Shown one piece after another: positions 9,033-17,681 of a stretch of DNA of 64,000 nucleotides (the first letter of the stretch is position 1; every line of letters begins with the position of its first letter). The notes under the pieces are model-generated. The model was not told the DNA's origin. It was given only the letters and a program-made list of their open reading frames with translations, and did no database searches. The position numbers and the translations under genes are program-made. Origin of the DNA: Nocardiopsis mwathae (lineage in GTDB: Bacteria > Actinomycetota > Actinomycetes > Streptosporangiales > Streptosporangiaceae); the NCBI RefSeq assembly GCF_014201195.1, contig NZ_JACHDS010000001.1, positions 4,836,001 through 4,900,000 of the forward strand, given 5' to 3'.

Positions 9033-9083
9033 GAACATGCGGGGTCCCCGGGAGGTAGTACTTCCCGGGGACCCCGCATGTTC
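9033..9083. terminator. Bidirectional terminator hairpin
   Basis: Perfect 20-bp arms starting GAACATGCGGGGTCCCCGGG and closing with the complement, separated by about eight bases. It lies between the convergent ends of the membrane-protein gene and the glycosyltransferase gene. Confidence 0.85.
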
Positions 9084-9112
9084 GGCGCACGGCTCCGGGC
9101 CGGGCGAAGGAC

Positions 9113-10402
9113 TCACACCAGAGTGCGTGCGGCGACCTGGCCGCGGAACTTCGCGGTGAGGCGCTCCAGTTCGGGCACGAGCTCGGCCGGGGTGGGCTCG
9201 GACTCCTTCTCCCGGCGCAGCCGGTCGGCCTGCTGGGCGTAGGAGGGCCGGTTCAGCATCGCGATGACGCCGTCGCGAACGGCGTCGGCGGTGAGGTCGT
9301 CGGGGTGGATGAAGATCCCGGCGCCGGTCTCGGCGAACTTCCGCGCCTTGACCGGCATGTCCCACTGGTCGGCGACCATGAGCTGCGGCACGCCGTTCAC
9401 CAGCGCGGCGCCGAAGGCCCCGGCGCCGCCGTGGTGGATGATCGCCGAGCAGGTCGGCATCAGTGCGTGCAGCGGCACGAAGTCGACGACACGGGTGTTG
9501 TCGGGGACGGTGCCGACCTCCTCGACCTGTTCGGCGTCGAGCGTGGCGATGAGTTCGATGTCGAGGTCGGCCAGGGCATGCACCAGGTCGGCGACGGACA
9601 CGGCGTTGCCGCCCAGCCCCTCGCGGGCGGTGAGGCCCAGGGTCAGGCAGACGCGCGGCCTGTCGACCGGCTCGTCGACCCACGCGGGCACCTGCGCCGG
9701 GCCGTTGTAGGGCACGTAGCGGACCCCGATGGTGTGCTGGTCGACGGGGAGCCGCATGCTCGACGGCATGGTCGCGTCGATGGTCCAGTTTCCGGTGGCG
9801 ACGTCCTCCGAGTAGGGGGTGTCGAACCGGTCCAGGGTCCAGGTCAGCCACTCGGCGAGGGGGTCCTCCCGGTGGGCCGGCGGCTGCCGGTCGCGCAGCG
9901 CCAGGAACTGCCGGCGTCCGCTCGCCTGGACGTCGAGCGACCAGAGCACACGCGCGTGCGGCACCCCGGCGGCGTGGGCGGCGATGCCTCCCGCGTAGAA
10001 GAGGTGCTCCCACAGGACGAGGTCGGGCTGCCAGGAGCGGGTGAACTCCACGAGGTCGTCGACGGTGGCGTCGTTGTTGATCAGCGCCAGCACAAGGGAG
10101 GTGGCGACCGTCTCGAATCCGATGGCGTCATCCCAGGTGAGCGGCGTCTCCATGTCGTCGGGCAGCCGGGGCGCCTGCACGGCGGCCTTGCCGGTGCGGC
10201 TCATGATGTGCTCGCGGATGTCGGTGATGGCGTGGTCCCGGCCGACGGGCACCGGGGTCATGCCGGAGTGCAGGACGGCGTCGGTGAGCGAGGGCTGGCC
10301 GGCGACCCGCACCTCGTGGCCGGCGGCGGTCAGCGCCCAGGCCAGCGGGACCAGGTTGAAGTAGTGCGATTGCATGGCGAACGACGTCAGGAGAACACGC
10401 AT
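9113..10402 (-). CDS. Activator-dependent glycosyltransferase (DesVII/EryCIII/DnrS type)
   Basis: A 429-residue GT-B glycosyltransferase of the macrolide/anthracycline group. The N-terminal acceptor domain starts MRVLLTSFAMQSHYFNLVPLAWAL. The C-terminal donor domain carries the signature CSAIIHHGGAGAFGAAL (~residue 325) with the His-His-Gly that binds the TDP-sugar diphosphate, then PQLMVADQWDMPVKA. Members of this clade need a P450-like partner for activity, and such a partner (10443-11714) is encoded immediately upstream in the same operon. With the neighbouring daunosamine-type sugar genes, the donor is likely a TDP-amino-deoxysugar. The acceptor is unknown because no aglycone gene is adjacent. 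The start is ATG at 10402, behind AAGGAAG. Confidence 0.9.
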   Translation of the reverse strand: MRVLLTSFAMQSHYFNLVPLAWALTAAGHEVRVAGQPSLTDAVLHSGMTPVPVGRDHAITDIREHIMSRTGKAAVQAPRLPDDMETPLTWDDAIGFETVATSLVLALINNDATVDDLVEFTRSWQPDLVLWEHLFYAGGIAAHAAGVPHARVLWSLDVQASGRRQFLALRDRQPPAHREDPLAEWLTWTLDRFDTPYSEDVATGNWTIDATMPSSMRLPVDQHTIGVRYVPYNGPAQVPAWVDEPVDRPRVCLTLGLTAREGLGGNAVSVADLVHALADLDIELIATLDAEQVEEVGTVPDNTRVVDFVPLHALMPTCSAIIHHGGAGAFGAALVNGVPQLMVADQWDMPVKARKFAETGAGIFIHPDDLTADAVRDGVIAMLNRPSYAQQADRLRREKESEPTPAELVPELERLTAKFRGQVAARTLV

Positions 10403-10442
10403 CGGGTCGTTGCACTTCCTTACTGGTGACGGCGGGGGCGGC

Positions 10443-11714
10443 TCAGGATGCGGACGCGGGGAGTTCGAGCGGGCCGCGGGTGACGGGCCTGCGCCGGGGG
10501 TGGACGACCGGCGCCGTTCGTCGCAGCCCCGGCAGGTGTTCGGCCAGCGCCCGCAGCCCGGACTCCGCCTGGAGCAGGGTCAGGGCGGCGACGGGCTCAT
10601 GGTGCGGGCCGGCGGGGAAGGCGATCTGCGGTGCGGTGTGCGAGCGGGTGATGTCGAAGCGGTCGGGTCGCGGGTGGCGGCCGGGGTCGCGGCCGACGGC
10701 GGCCGTGAGCACGGCGACGTGGGCGCCCTTGGGGAGCCGTTCTCCGGCCAGTTCCACGTCGTGGCGGGCGACGCGCGTCTCCAGGTGCACGGGCGGGTCG
10801 TAGCGGAGCGTCTCCGCGACGGCCGAGGCGGCGAGGTCGGGTGAGGTGCGCAGCAGGTCCCACTGGTCGGGGTGGTCGAGGAGGGCGAGTACGGCGTTGC
10901 CGATGAGGTCGGCCGCGGCCGACACCCCGAGGGTCGACAGCAGCATCCGGACGGGGTGCGGGAGGGCCGCTCCGACGGGGGTGTCCGACTCGGCGCCGCC
11001 CGGAGCGGACAGGCGGGTGAGCAGGAGGTCGAGGTCGGCGAGGGCGGCGTCGAGCGCGCGCACCGTCTCCACGCGCTGGGCGGCCAACAGGCTGTCGGGC
11101 AGTGCGGCGGCCCCGGTGCAGCGGTCGGCGAATCGCTCTCGCTCGCCCTCGGGGACACCGATCAGGTCGGCTGTCACGGCGATGGCGGCGGGGCGGGCGA
11201 AGTCGCCCATCAGGTCGAAGCCGACGGCGGCGGCGCACCGTTCGGCGCGTCCGCGGTAGACCGCGTGGATCGCGGTCCGGTGCCCCGCCAGGGCCTCGGC
11301 GCCGACGTGGGGTTCCCACTGCGGGCGGAGGCGCTCGGCGTCGTCGCGCTCCAGAAGCGGTCGGCCGCTCCCGAAGAAGGGGAGGACCTGCGGTTCGGCG
11401 GCGCGGCCGGCGGCGTCGGCGAGGGCGAAGTCGGTGCCGTTCAGGACGCGTTCGGCGATGTCCGCGTCGGCGGTCACCCAGCTTCCGGCCATGCTGAAGT
11501 GCAGTGGACCCTGTTCGCGCGCCGCGGCGTACAGCGGGTGGGGGTCGTCGGTCTGGCCGCGCAGGATGAGGGCGTAGGTGTCGCCGTGGGATCCGAAGTG
11601 CCACTGCAGCGCCCGGGTGGTGCCGAGGTGGAATCCCAGCTCGCTGTCGGTGACGTCGGATACGTCATGGTCCAGAAGTCGTCGGATGACCGTTGTCTCG
11701 CGGTCTTTTTCCAT
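10443..11714 (-). CDS. P450-like glycosyltransferase auxiliary protein (DesVIII/EryCII/DnrQ type)
   Basis: A 423-residue protein with the cytochrome P450 fold but without the means to bind haem. The Cys-ligand loop, normally FxxGxHxCxG, reads FPAGPHHEPV, so the axial cysteine is missing. The I-helix acidic/Thr pair is also absent, while the ExxR motif (ETLR) remains. This is the hallmark of helpers such as DesVIII, EryCII, AknT and DnrQ, which bind and activate their cognate glycosyltransferase. It is transcribed just before the glycosyltransferase gene. The ATG at 11712-11714 with GAGGAGAAGG upstream is preferred; the ORF extends further 5' without coding character. Confidence 0.9.
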   Translation of the reverse strand: MEKDRETTVIRRLLDHDVSDVTDSELGFHLGTTRALQWHFGSHGDTYALILRGQTDDPHPLYAAAREQGPLHFSMAGSWVTADADIAERVLNGTDFALADAAGRAAEPQVLPFFGSGRPLLERDDAERLRPQWEPHVGAEALAGHRTAIHAVYRGRAERCAAAVGFDLMGDFARPAAIAVTADLIGVPEGERERFADRCTGAAALPDSLLAAQRVETVRALDAALADLDLLLTRLSAPGGAESDTPVGAALPHPVRMLLSTLGVSAAADLIGNAVLALLDHPDQWDLLRTSPDLAASAVAETLRYDPPVHLETRVARHDVELAGERLPKGAHVAVLTAAVGRDPGRHPRPDRFDITRSHTAPQIAFPAGPHHEPVAALTLLQAESGLRALAEHLPGLRRTAPVVHPRRRPVTRGPLELPASAS

Positions 11715-12437
11715 CGGCCTTCTCCTCGTCGCCGTGCCTGTCGTCAATTTCGGGTCGCCTGTGGAATGCGCCCGCGCCAGCCGTACGGGCTGCGGAATGG
11801 TCGACATCGGAACAAGGCGGAGTCGGCCTTTGTCTGCGGTGGTCGTCAGGGCCGCGGCGTGCGGACAGGTCGCCCCTCCGCACCCCTGCGCACGGCCCCG
11901 GCATGGCGTTCGCGAATAGGCGGGGGTCGACCCCCGAGTCGCTCCACCGTCCACGGAGCGAAATCCACAGCCGCGCACTGGCTGTCGGAAAAATCCTACG
12001 GATCCGTTCCTGTGGCCCCAACCCCTAAGTCCGGATGCTCCACCCCTCACCACGGTGTCCGCGAGAGATTTTCGGTTTTCCGTGTACGGTGCGACACGAC
12101 AAAGGTACAGAATGTCCATAATTGCGACACTGGGTCCGCAAATATTGGCCGAGCCCCGCTCGGTTCCATCACGCATTGCGGCCGCCCGATCGCAACGGCT
12201 TACGTCGACGTCAAGATAGTCGGCGGCGACCACTCCCACCCCTGAATAACGGCGGCAGCCACCCCTAGTTCACGACCGAACCCTGGCCCTCGTAGCGGTA
12301 CGCGAGCTAGCTTCGGCACCGTCGGGCCGCGTGCGCATGCCCGGTCGCCTCCGGTCCGCGACCCTCGCGCCTTACACGGGCGCAGCACACCATCCCCATG
12401 TCCGACTCGTTGTCTGTCGATGTCTGGTGGTCGAATA
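11715..12437. promoter_or_regulatory. Divergent promoter region of the sugar cassette
   Basis: A 720-bp gap between the minus-strand helper/glycosyltransferase operon and the plus-strand sugar operon. The block around 12050-12150 is less GC-rich than its surroundings. The octamer ACCCCT(A/G)A or a close match occurs at 12021-12028, 12238-12245 and 12261-12268, and similar sites lie in the promoter of the aminotransferase (18937, 18959), suggesting a shared regulator. No coding gene is convincing here. Confidence 0.4.
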
Positions 12438-13331
12438 GTGAAGGGCATCATCCTCGCGGGAGGGTCGGGAACACGGCTGCACCCCGTCACCCTGGGCGTT
12501 TCCAAGCAGCTGATCCCGGTCCACGACAAACCGATGATCTACTACCCGCTGTCCGTTCTGATGCTGGCCGACGTGCGGGACATCCTCATCATCAGCACCC
12601 CCGACGACCTCCCGCAGTTCCGGCGCCTCCTCGGTGACGGCGGGCACCTCGGGCTCCACATCGACTACGCCGAGCAGCCCCAGCCCAACGGCCTGCCCGA
12701 AGCGTTCACCATCGGCGCCGAGCACATCGGAAACGACACCGTCGCCCTCGCGCTCGGCGACAACATCTTCCACGGCAACTCCTTCTCCGACCTGCTGGAA
12801 AAGGAGGCGCGGCTCACCGAGGGCTGCGTCCTCTTCGGATTCCAGGTCAAGGACCCCGGCCGCTACGGCGTGGCCGAGGCCGACAGCGAGGGCCGCCTCA
12901 TCTCCATCGAGGAGAAGCCCGCCTCCCCCCGCTCCAACCGCGCCATCACCGGGCTGTACTTCTACGACAACGACGTCGTCGACATCGCCAAGAACCTCCG
13001 CCCCTCCGAGCGCGGCGAGCTGGAGATCACCGACGTCAACCGCGTCTACATGGAACGCGGCACCGCCCGGCTGGTCGACCTGGGACGCGGCTTCGCCTGG
13101 CTGGACACCGGAACCCACGAGTCGCTGATGCAGGCCGGCCAGTACGTGCAGGTCCTGGAGGAACGCCAGGGCGTGCGGATCGCCTGCGTCGAGGAGGTCG
13201 CGCTGCGCAAGGGCTACATCGACGCCGACGCCTGCCACCGGCTCGGAGCCGCCATCGGCAAGTCCGACTACGGGCGCTACGTCATGAGCATCGCCGAGGA
13301 GTTCCGGCCGCACCGGCCGGAACAGGACTGA
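12438..13331 (+). CDS. rmlA: Glucose-1-phosphate thymidylyltransferase (short RmlA type)
   Basis: A 297-residue nucleotidyltransferase that makes TDP-glucose from dTTP and glucose-1-phosphate, the entry step of all TDP-deoxysugars. The signature KGIILAGGSGTRLHPVTLGVSKQ is at the N-terminus, followed by PMIYYPLSVLM and later GDNIFHG, VEEKPASPRSN-type and WLDTGTH motifs. The GTG at 12438 starts exactly at the family's MKGIILAGG and has GGTGG upstream; an ATG at 12420 is possible but has no ribosome site. It is first in a five-gene plus-strand operon. A second, longer RmlA is encoded at 56902-57969. Confidence 0.95.
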   Translation: MKGIILAGGSGTRLHPVTLGVSKQLIPVHDKPMIYYPLSVLMLADVRDILIISTPDDLPQFRRLLGDGGHLGLHIDYAEQPQPNGLPEAFTIGAEHIGNDTVALALGDNIFHGNSFSDLLEKEARLTEGCVLFGFQVKDPGRYGVAEADSEGRLISIEEKPASPRSNRAITGLYFYDNDVVDIAKNLRPSERGELEITDVNRVYMERGTARLVDLGRGFAWLDTGTHESLMQAGQYVQVLEERQGVRIACVEEVALRKGYIDADACHRLGAAIGKSDYGRYVMSIAEEFRPHRPEQD

Positions 13332-13358
13332 CGGACCGCAGGCAGGAAACACGCGATC

Positions 13359-14351
13359 ATGCGCATACTCATCACCGGCGGGGCCGGGTTCATCGGCTCC
13401 ACCTACGTCCGCCGCCTCCTGGCCGGGGACTACCCCGAGCAGGCCGGGGCGGACGTCACCGTGCTCGACAAGCTCACTTACGCGGGCAACCGGGCCAACC
13501 TGGCACCCGTCGCCGACCACCCCCGCCTCTCCTTCGTCCAGGGCGACATCGCCGACCGCGCGCTCGTCGGCGACCTGACCGCCGGGACCGACCTCGTGCT
13601 GCACTTCGCCGCCGAGTCCCACGTCGACCGGTCCATCGCCGGCTCCGCCGAGTTCGTCACCACCAACGTGCTGGGGACCCACACCCTGCTGCAGGCCGCT
13701 CTCGACAACGGTGTGACCACGTTCGTGCACGTCTCCACCGACGAGGTGTACGGATCGATCAGCGAGGGGTCCTGGCCCGAGACCGACCCGCTGGAGCCCA
13801 ACTCCCCCTACTCCGCCTCCAAGGCCTCCTCCGACCTGCTGGCCCGCGCCTTCCACCGCACCCACGGGCTCGACGTGCGCATCACCCGCTGTTCCAACAA
13901 CTACGGGCCCTACCAGCACCCGGAGAAGGTCATCCCGCGGTTCGTCACCAACCTGATCGACGGTGAACCGGTCCCGCTGTACGGCGAGGGCGGCAACGTC
14001 CGCGACTGGCTGCACGTCGACGACCACTGCCGCGGCATCGCCCTGGTCGCCGGCAAGGGCCGCCCCGGCGAGGTCTACAACATCGGCGGCGGCACCGAGC
14101 TCAGCAACCGCGAACTGACCGAACGGCTGCTGGAGGCCGTGGGGAAGGACTGGTCGATGGTGCGCCGGGTGCCCGACCGCAAGGGCCACGACCTGCGCTA
14201 CTCCGTCGACATCTGCAAGATCTCCACCGAACTCGGCTACACCCCCCAGGTGCCCTTCGACGACGGCCTCGCCGCCACCGTGGCCTGGTACCGCGACCAC
14301 CCCGAGTGGTGGCGCCCGCTGACCGCCCCCACGGCGACCGCCGCGGGCTGA
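13359..14351 (+). CDS. rmlB: dTDP-glucose 4,6-dehydratase
   Basis: A 330-residue extended short-chain dehydrogenase. The NAD-binding motif GGAGFIGS is at the N-terminus, STDEVYGS and the catalytic YSASK lie near residues 125-155, and SNNYGPYQHPEK and RDWLHVDDHCRG complete the RmlB signature. It converts TDP-glucose to TDP-4-keto-6-deoxyglucose. The gene follows rmlA by 27 bp in the same operon. A paralogue (55865-56905) serves the second sugar operon. Confidence 0.96.
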   Translation: MRILITGGAGFIGSTYVRRLLAGDYPEQAGADVTVLDKLTYAGNRANLAPVADHPRLSFVQGDIADRALVGDLTAGTDLVLHFAAESHVDRSIAGSAEFVTTNVLGTHTLLQAALDNGVTTFVHVSTDEVYGSISEGSWPETDPLEPNSPYSASKASSDLLARAFHRTHGLDVRITRCSNNYGPYQHPEKVIPRFVTNLIDGEPVPLYGEGGNVRDWLHVDDHCRGIALVAGKGRPGEVYNIGGGTELSNRELTERLLEAVGKDWSMVRRVPDRKGHDLRYSVDICKISTELGYTPQVPFDDGLAATVAWYRDHPEWWRPLTAPTATAAG

Positions 14352-14459
14352 CCCGACCGCACCCGCCGCCGCGCCCCGCACCGGCCCGGCGGCCCGAACC
14401 CGACCGACACCGGCCGACCCCGACCGGCGCCCCCGGAACACCGCAGGCACGAGGAAGAG

Positions 14460-15038
14460 ATGGCCACCACCATGAAGTACCGCGAGCTCGCCGTCGAGGG
14501 AGCCTACGAGTTCACCCCCACCGCGTTCCCCGACGAGCGGGGGCTCTTCGTCTCGCCCTTCCAGGAGCCCGCGTTCCTGGAGGCCGTGGGGCAGCCCTTC
14601 ACCGTCGCCCAGACCAACCACAGCAGGTCCACGCGCGGCGTCATCCGCGGCATCCACTACACCGCCGCCCCCGGGCAGACCAAGTACGTCTACTGCCCGC
14701 GCGGTCGGGCGCTCGACATCGTGGTGGACATCCGCGTCGGCTCACCCACCTTCGGCGTCTACGACATCGTGCAGGTGGACTCCGAGTCGTTCCGCGCCGT
14801 CTACTTCCCCATCGGGCTGGGTCACGCCTTCGTGGCGCTCGAAGACGACACGGTCATGTCCTATATGGTCTCCAGCAGCTACGACCCCGCGCGCGAGCTC
14901 GCCATCCACCCGATGGACCCGACCATCGGCATCCCCTGGCCCACCGACATCGAACCCGTCATCTCCCAGCGCGACCAGGCGGCCCCCACTCTCGACCAGG
15001 CCAGAGAACAGGGCCTACTGCCCACCTACGGCGGCTGA
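14460..15038 (+). CDS. TDP-4-keto-6-deoxyhexose 3,5- or 5-epimerase (RmlC/DnmU type)
   Basis: A 192-residue cupin-fold epimerase. The catalytic His is in RGIHYTAAPGQ, followed by the conserved CPRGRALDIVVDIRVGSPTFG and the Tyr/Trp-containing C-terminal part ending in LDQAREQGLLPTY. Enzymes of this group epimerise C5 (and sometimes C3) of TDP-4-keto intermediates, giving the L-series sugar. In the daunosamine pathway DnmU has this role. Whether one or both carbons are epimerised cannot be read by eye. An intergenic gap of ~108 bp separates it from rmlB. Confidence 0.88.
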   Translation: MATTMKYRELAVEGAYEFTPTAFPDERGLFVSPFQEPAFLEAVGQPFTVAQTNHSRSTRGVIRGIHYTAAPGQTKYVYCPRGRALDIVVDIRVGSPTFGVYDIVQVDSESFRAVYFPIGLGHAFVALEDDTVMSYMVSSSYDPARELAIHPMDPTIGIPWPTDIEPVISQRDQAAPTLDQAREQGLLPTYGG

Positions 15039-15095
15039 CCGCCTCCGGGCCGCGCACGTCCACCCCTCGTCGTCCGGGATCGGAAGAACACCGCG

Positions 15096-16046
15096 ATGCC
15101 CCAGGAACCCTCCACACCCGCCCGCTCCACCGTCGTCATCGGTGCCACGGGCAACCTCGGCCGCCACATCTGCACCGCGTTCAGCACCGCCGGCCACGAC
15201 GTCACCGGGGTGGCCCGGTCCACGGCCGAGGGCATCGACGCGGCCCGCCTGCTCCCGATCGACGCCGCCGCCGACCCGGCCGAACTCAGGGACGCGCTCG
15301 CCGCCCACGACCCCGACGTGGTCGTGAACGTGAGCGGCGGCTGGGGCACCACCGAGCGAGAGATGCACGACGCGCACGTGCTGCTCGTCGAGCGCCTGGT
15401 CGCGGCGGCCGCCGGACTCGACCGGCGCCCCCGTCTCGTGCAGGTCGGCACCATCCACGAGTACGGCCCGGTACCCCAGGGCACCTCCGTCGACGAGCAG
15501 CACGACGGGGTGCCGCTCGCGGACTACGGGCGCACCAAGCTGGCCGGGTCGAGCCTCGTGCTGGAGGCGACCGCCGACGGGCTGATCGACGGGGTGGTGC
15601 TGCGCGTCGTCAACGTCTGCGGCCCGGGCACCCAGGCGGCGAGTTTCCTGGGGTCGCTCGCGGCGCGGCTGTGCGGCACCGAGCCCGGCGCGCCCATCGA
15701 GCTCACCATCGCCGAGGCCGAGCGCGACTACGTGGACGTGCGCGACGTGGCCGACGCCGTCCTCCGGGCCGGCACGGGCGGTGCCGAGGTCGTCGGCAAG
15801 GTCGTCAACATCGGCTGCGGCCGCGCGGTGAGCATGCGCACGCTCGTCACGACGCTGGTCGAGGCCGCGGGGCTGGACCCGCGGGACATCGTCGAGGTCC
15901 CGGCCGAGATCAGCAGCAAGGGCGGGGACTGGACGCAGGCCGACATCACCCGCGCCCGCGCACTGTTGGGCTGGGTCCCCACGACGCCGCTCCGTGCGTC
16001 GATGGCGGACATGTGCGCCGAGATCCGTTCCACGTCAGGCGCGTGA
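15096..16046 (+). CDS. NAD-dependent TDP-hexose 4-ketoreductase (DnmV/EryBIV type)
   Basis: A 316-residue epimerase/dehydratase-family protein. It has the Rossmann motif GATGNLGRH at residues ~14-22 and the catalytic YGRTK (~145). The late part includes RDYVDVRDVADAVL. In deoxysugar operons such enzymes reduce the C4 ketone as the last step and set the C4 configuration. Context (2,3-dehydratase next, epimerase before) supports this over a general dehydrogenase. The gene sits 57 bp after the epimerase gene. Confidence 0.8.
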   Translation: MPQEPSTPARSTVVIGATGNLGRHICTAFSTAGHDVTGVARSTAEGIDAARLLPIDAAADPAELRDALAAHDPDVVVNVSGGWGTTEREMHDAHVLLVERLVAAAAGLDRRPRLVQVGTIHEYGPVPQGTSVDEQHDGVPLADYGRTKLAGSSLVLEATADGLIDGVVLRVVNVCGPGTQAASFLGSLAARLCGTEPGAPIELTIAEAERDYVDVRDVADAVLRAGTGGAEVVGKVVNIGCGRAVSMRTLVTTLVEAAGLDPRDIVEVPAEISSKGGDWTQADITRARALLGWVPTTPLRASMADMCAEIRSTSGA

Positions 16047-16107
16047 CCGCCCCGGTCACGTGCGCCGCTCCCGACCGGTCCCGGTCGGCACGTCACGGTG
16101 AGGACAT

Positions 16108-17574
16108 ATGACGATTCAGGGCCTGTCCGTGCCCGGTGCGGAGGCCGCCGACGGCGCTCCGGCCGCGCGCATGGCGCGCTCGCTGCTGGACCCGCACGAC
16201 TCCACCACCCCGCTGCCCGCGTTCCTGCGGTGGCTGGAGGAGTGCGGCCGGCAGAACGAGACCGAGGTCAGGCGGGTGCGCCTGGACGAGCTCGACCAGT
16301 GGAGCATCGATCCCGCAACCGGCAACATCGGGCATGCGAGCGGCCGGTTCTTCACGATCGAGGGCCTGCGGGCGCACCGGCCAGGGGGGCCGGTGGAGCG
16401 GTGGACACAGCCGATCATCCGGCAGCCGGAGATCGGGATCCTCGGCATCCTGGTGAAGGACTTCGGCGGTGTCCCGCACTGCCTGATGCAGGCCAAGGTC
16501 GAGCCGGGCAACCACAACGGAGTCCAACTCTCCCCCACCGTTCAGGCCACCCGCAGCAACTACACGCGGGTACACCAGGGGCGCGCCGTCCCCTACATCG
16601 AGTACTTCCGCGACACCGCCCGCCACCGGGTGCTCGCCGACGTGCTGCAGTCGGAGCAGGGGGCGTGGTTCTACCGGAAGCGCAACCGGAACATCGTCGT
16701 GGAGGTCACCGAGGACGTGGAGGTCCTCGACGGGTTCTGCTGGGTGTCGGTGGGGCAGCTGCACACCCTGCTGTCCACCCCCGACCTGGTCAACATGGAC
16801 AGCCGCACGGTGATGGCGTGCATGCCGATGTCGGCGGCCGACCCCGCCACCGGGGCACCGGATCCGCGGGCCGACGACGGCGGGCTGCGCGCGGCCGTCG
16901 CCCGCTCCACCGCGGCGAGCGACGAGGAGCGGTTCCAGGGCACACTGCACTGGATCACCCGGACCCGCGCGCAGCACGACATGTGGGCCGACCTCATCCC
17001 GCTGAACCGGGTCGAGGGGTGGGAGCTGGCCGACGGCGTCATCCGGCACACCGACGGGCTGTTCTTCGAGATCATGGGCGCGGGCATCACGACCGGCGGG
17101 CGCGAGGTACGCCAGTGGACGCAGCCGCTGCTGCACCCGCGGGGGACCGGCCTGGCCGTGCTCTTCGTGCGGCGGATCGGGGGTGTGCTGGAGGTCCTGG
17201 TGCGCGCGCATGTGCAGCCCGGGCTGATGGACGTCCTGGAACTCGGCCCGACCGTGCAGTGCACCCCGGCCAACCATGCGCACCTGGCGCCCGAGCTGCG
17301 CCCCCGCTTCCTGGACGAGGCGCTGGCCGCCCCTGCTGAGGCGGTCCGCTTCGACACGGTGCTGTCGGAGGAAGGCGGCCGGTTCCACCACGCCCGGACC
17401 CGCTACCAGATCGTGGAGACCCCGCCCGACGGGTCGGTGGACGCGGGGCCCGAGCACCGCTGGGTGACCCTGCGCGAACTGTCCCGGCTGCTGCGGCACA
17501 GCAACTACGTGAACGTCGAGGCGCGCACACTCGTGGCGTGCCTGTACGGCCTGCTGGTGCCGGACGGCCGTTAG
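16108..17574 (+). CDS. NDP-hexose 2,3-dehydratase, intact copy
   Basis: A 488-residue protein made of two similar halves, as in TylX3, SpnO, EryBVI and DnmT. Each half has the pattern GRFF(T/E)I, WTQP(I/L), a long central block, SPTVQATRSNYT or GPTVQCTPANHA, and a closing NxDSRT or NVEARTLVACL. The enzyme removes the C2 hydroxyl to give a 3,4-diketo-2,6-dideoxy sugar, the committed step to 2-deoxy sugars. The ATG at 16108 follows GGTGAGG. A second copy at 53179-55822 is broken in three places, so this gene may be the only functional 2,3-dehydratase in the window. Confidence 0.93.
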   Translation: MTIQGLSVPGAEAADGAPAARMARSLLDPHDSTTPLPAFLRWLEECGRQNETEVRRVRLDELDQWSIDPATGNIGHASGRFFTIEGLRAHRPGGPVERWTQPIIRQPEIGILGILVKDFGGVPHCLMQAKVEPGNHNGVQLSPTVQATRSNYTRVHQGRAVPYIEYFRDTARHRVLADVLQSEQGAWFYRKRNRNIVVEVTEDVEVLDGFCWVSVGQLHTLLSTPDLVNMDSRTVMACMPMSAADPATGAPDPRADDGGLRAAVARSTAASDEERFQGTLHWITRTRAQHDMWADLIPLNRVEGWELADGVIRHTDGLFFEIMGAGITTGGREVRQWTQPLLHPRGTGLAVLFVRRIGGVLEVLVRAHVQPGLMDVLELGPTVQCTPANHAHLAPELRPRFLDEALAAPAEAVRFDTVLSEEGGRFHHARTRYQIVETPPDGSVDAGPEHRWVTLRELSRLLRHSNYVNVEARTLVACLYGLLVPDGR

Positions 17575-17603
17575 GGAGCTCCCGCCGCCGTCGGGCCGCC
17601 CAT

Positions 17604-17651
17604 GGAAGCGGGCCGGGCCCTTCCTTTCACGGAAGGGCCCGGCCCGCTTCC
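17604..17651. terminator. Bidirectional terminator hairpin
   Basis: Arms GGAAGCGGGCCGGGCCCTTCC and the complement flank a short loop. It lies between the convergent 2,3-dehydratase and aminotransferase genes and can serve both. Confidence 0.85.
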
Positions 17652-17681
17652 GGTCGTGGGGCCGGAGCCGGTGAGGTCTCC

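Noticed and set aside
12372-14657. A 761-residue open frame on the minus strand across rmlA and rmlB
   Set aside because: It is Gly/Val/Ala-rich, has no domain, no ribosome site, and lies opposite two certain genes; high GC keeps antisense frames open.
14306-16111. A 601-residue plus-strand frame overlapping rmlB, the epimerase and ketoreductase genes
   Set aside because: Arg/Pro-rich, no recognisable motif, and out of frame with well-supported genes.
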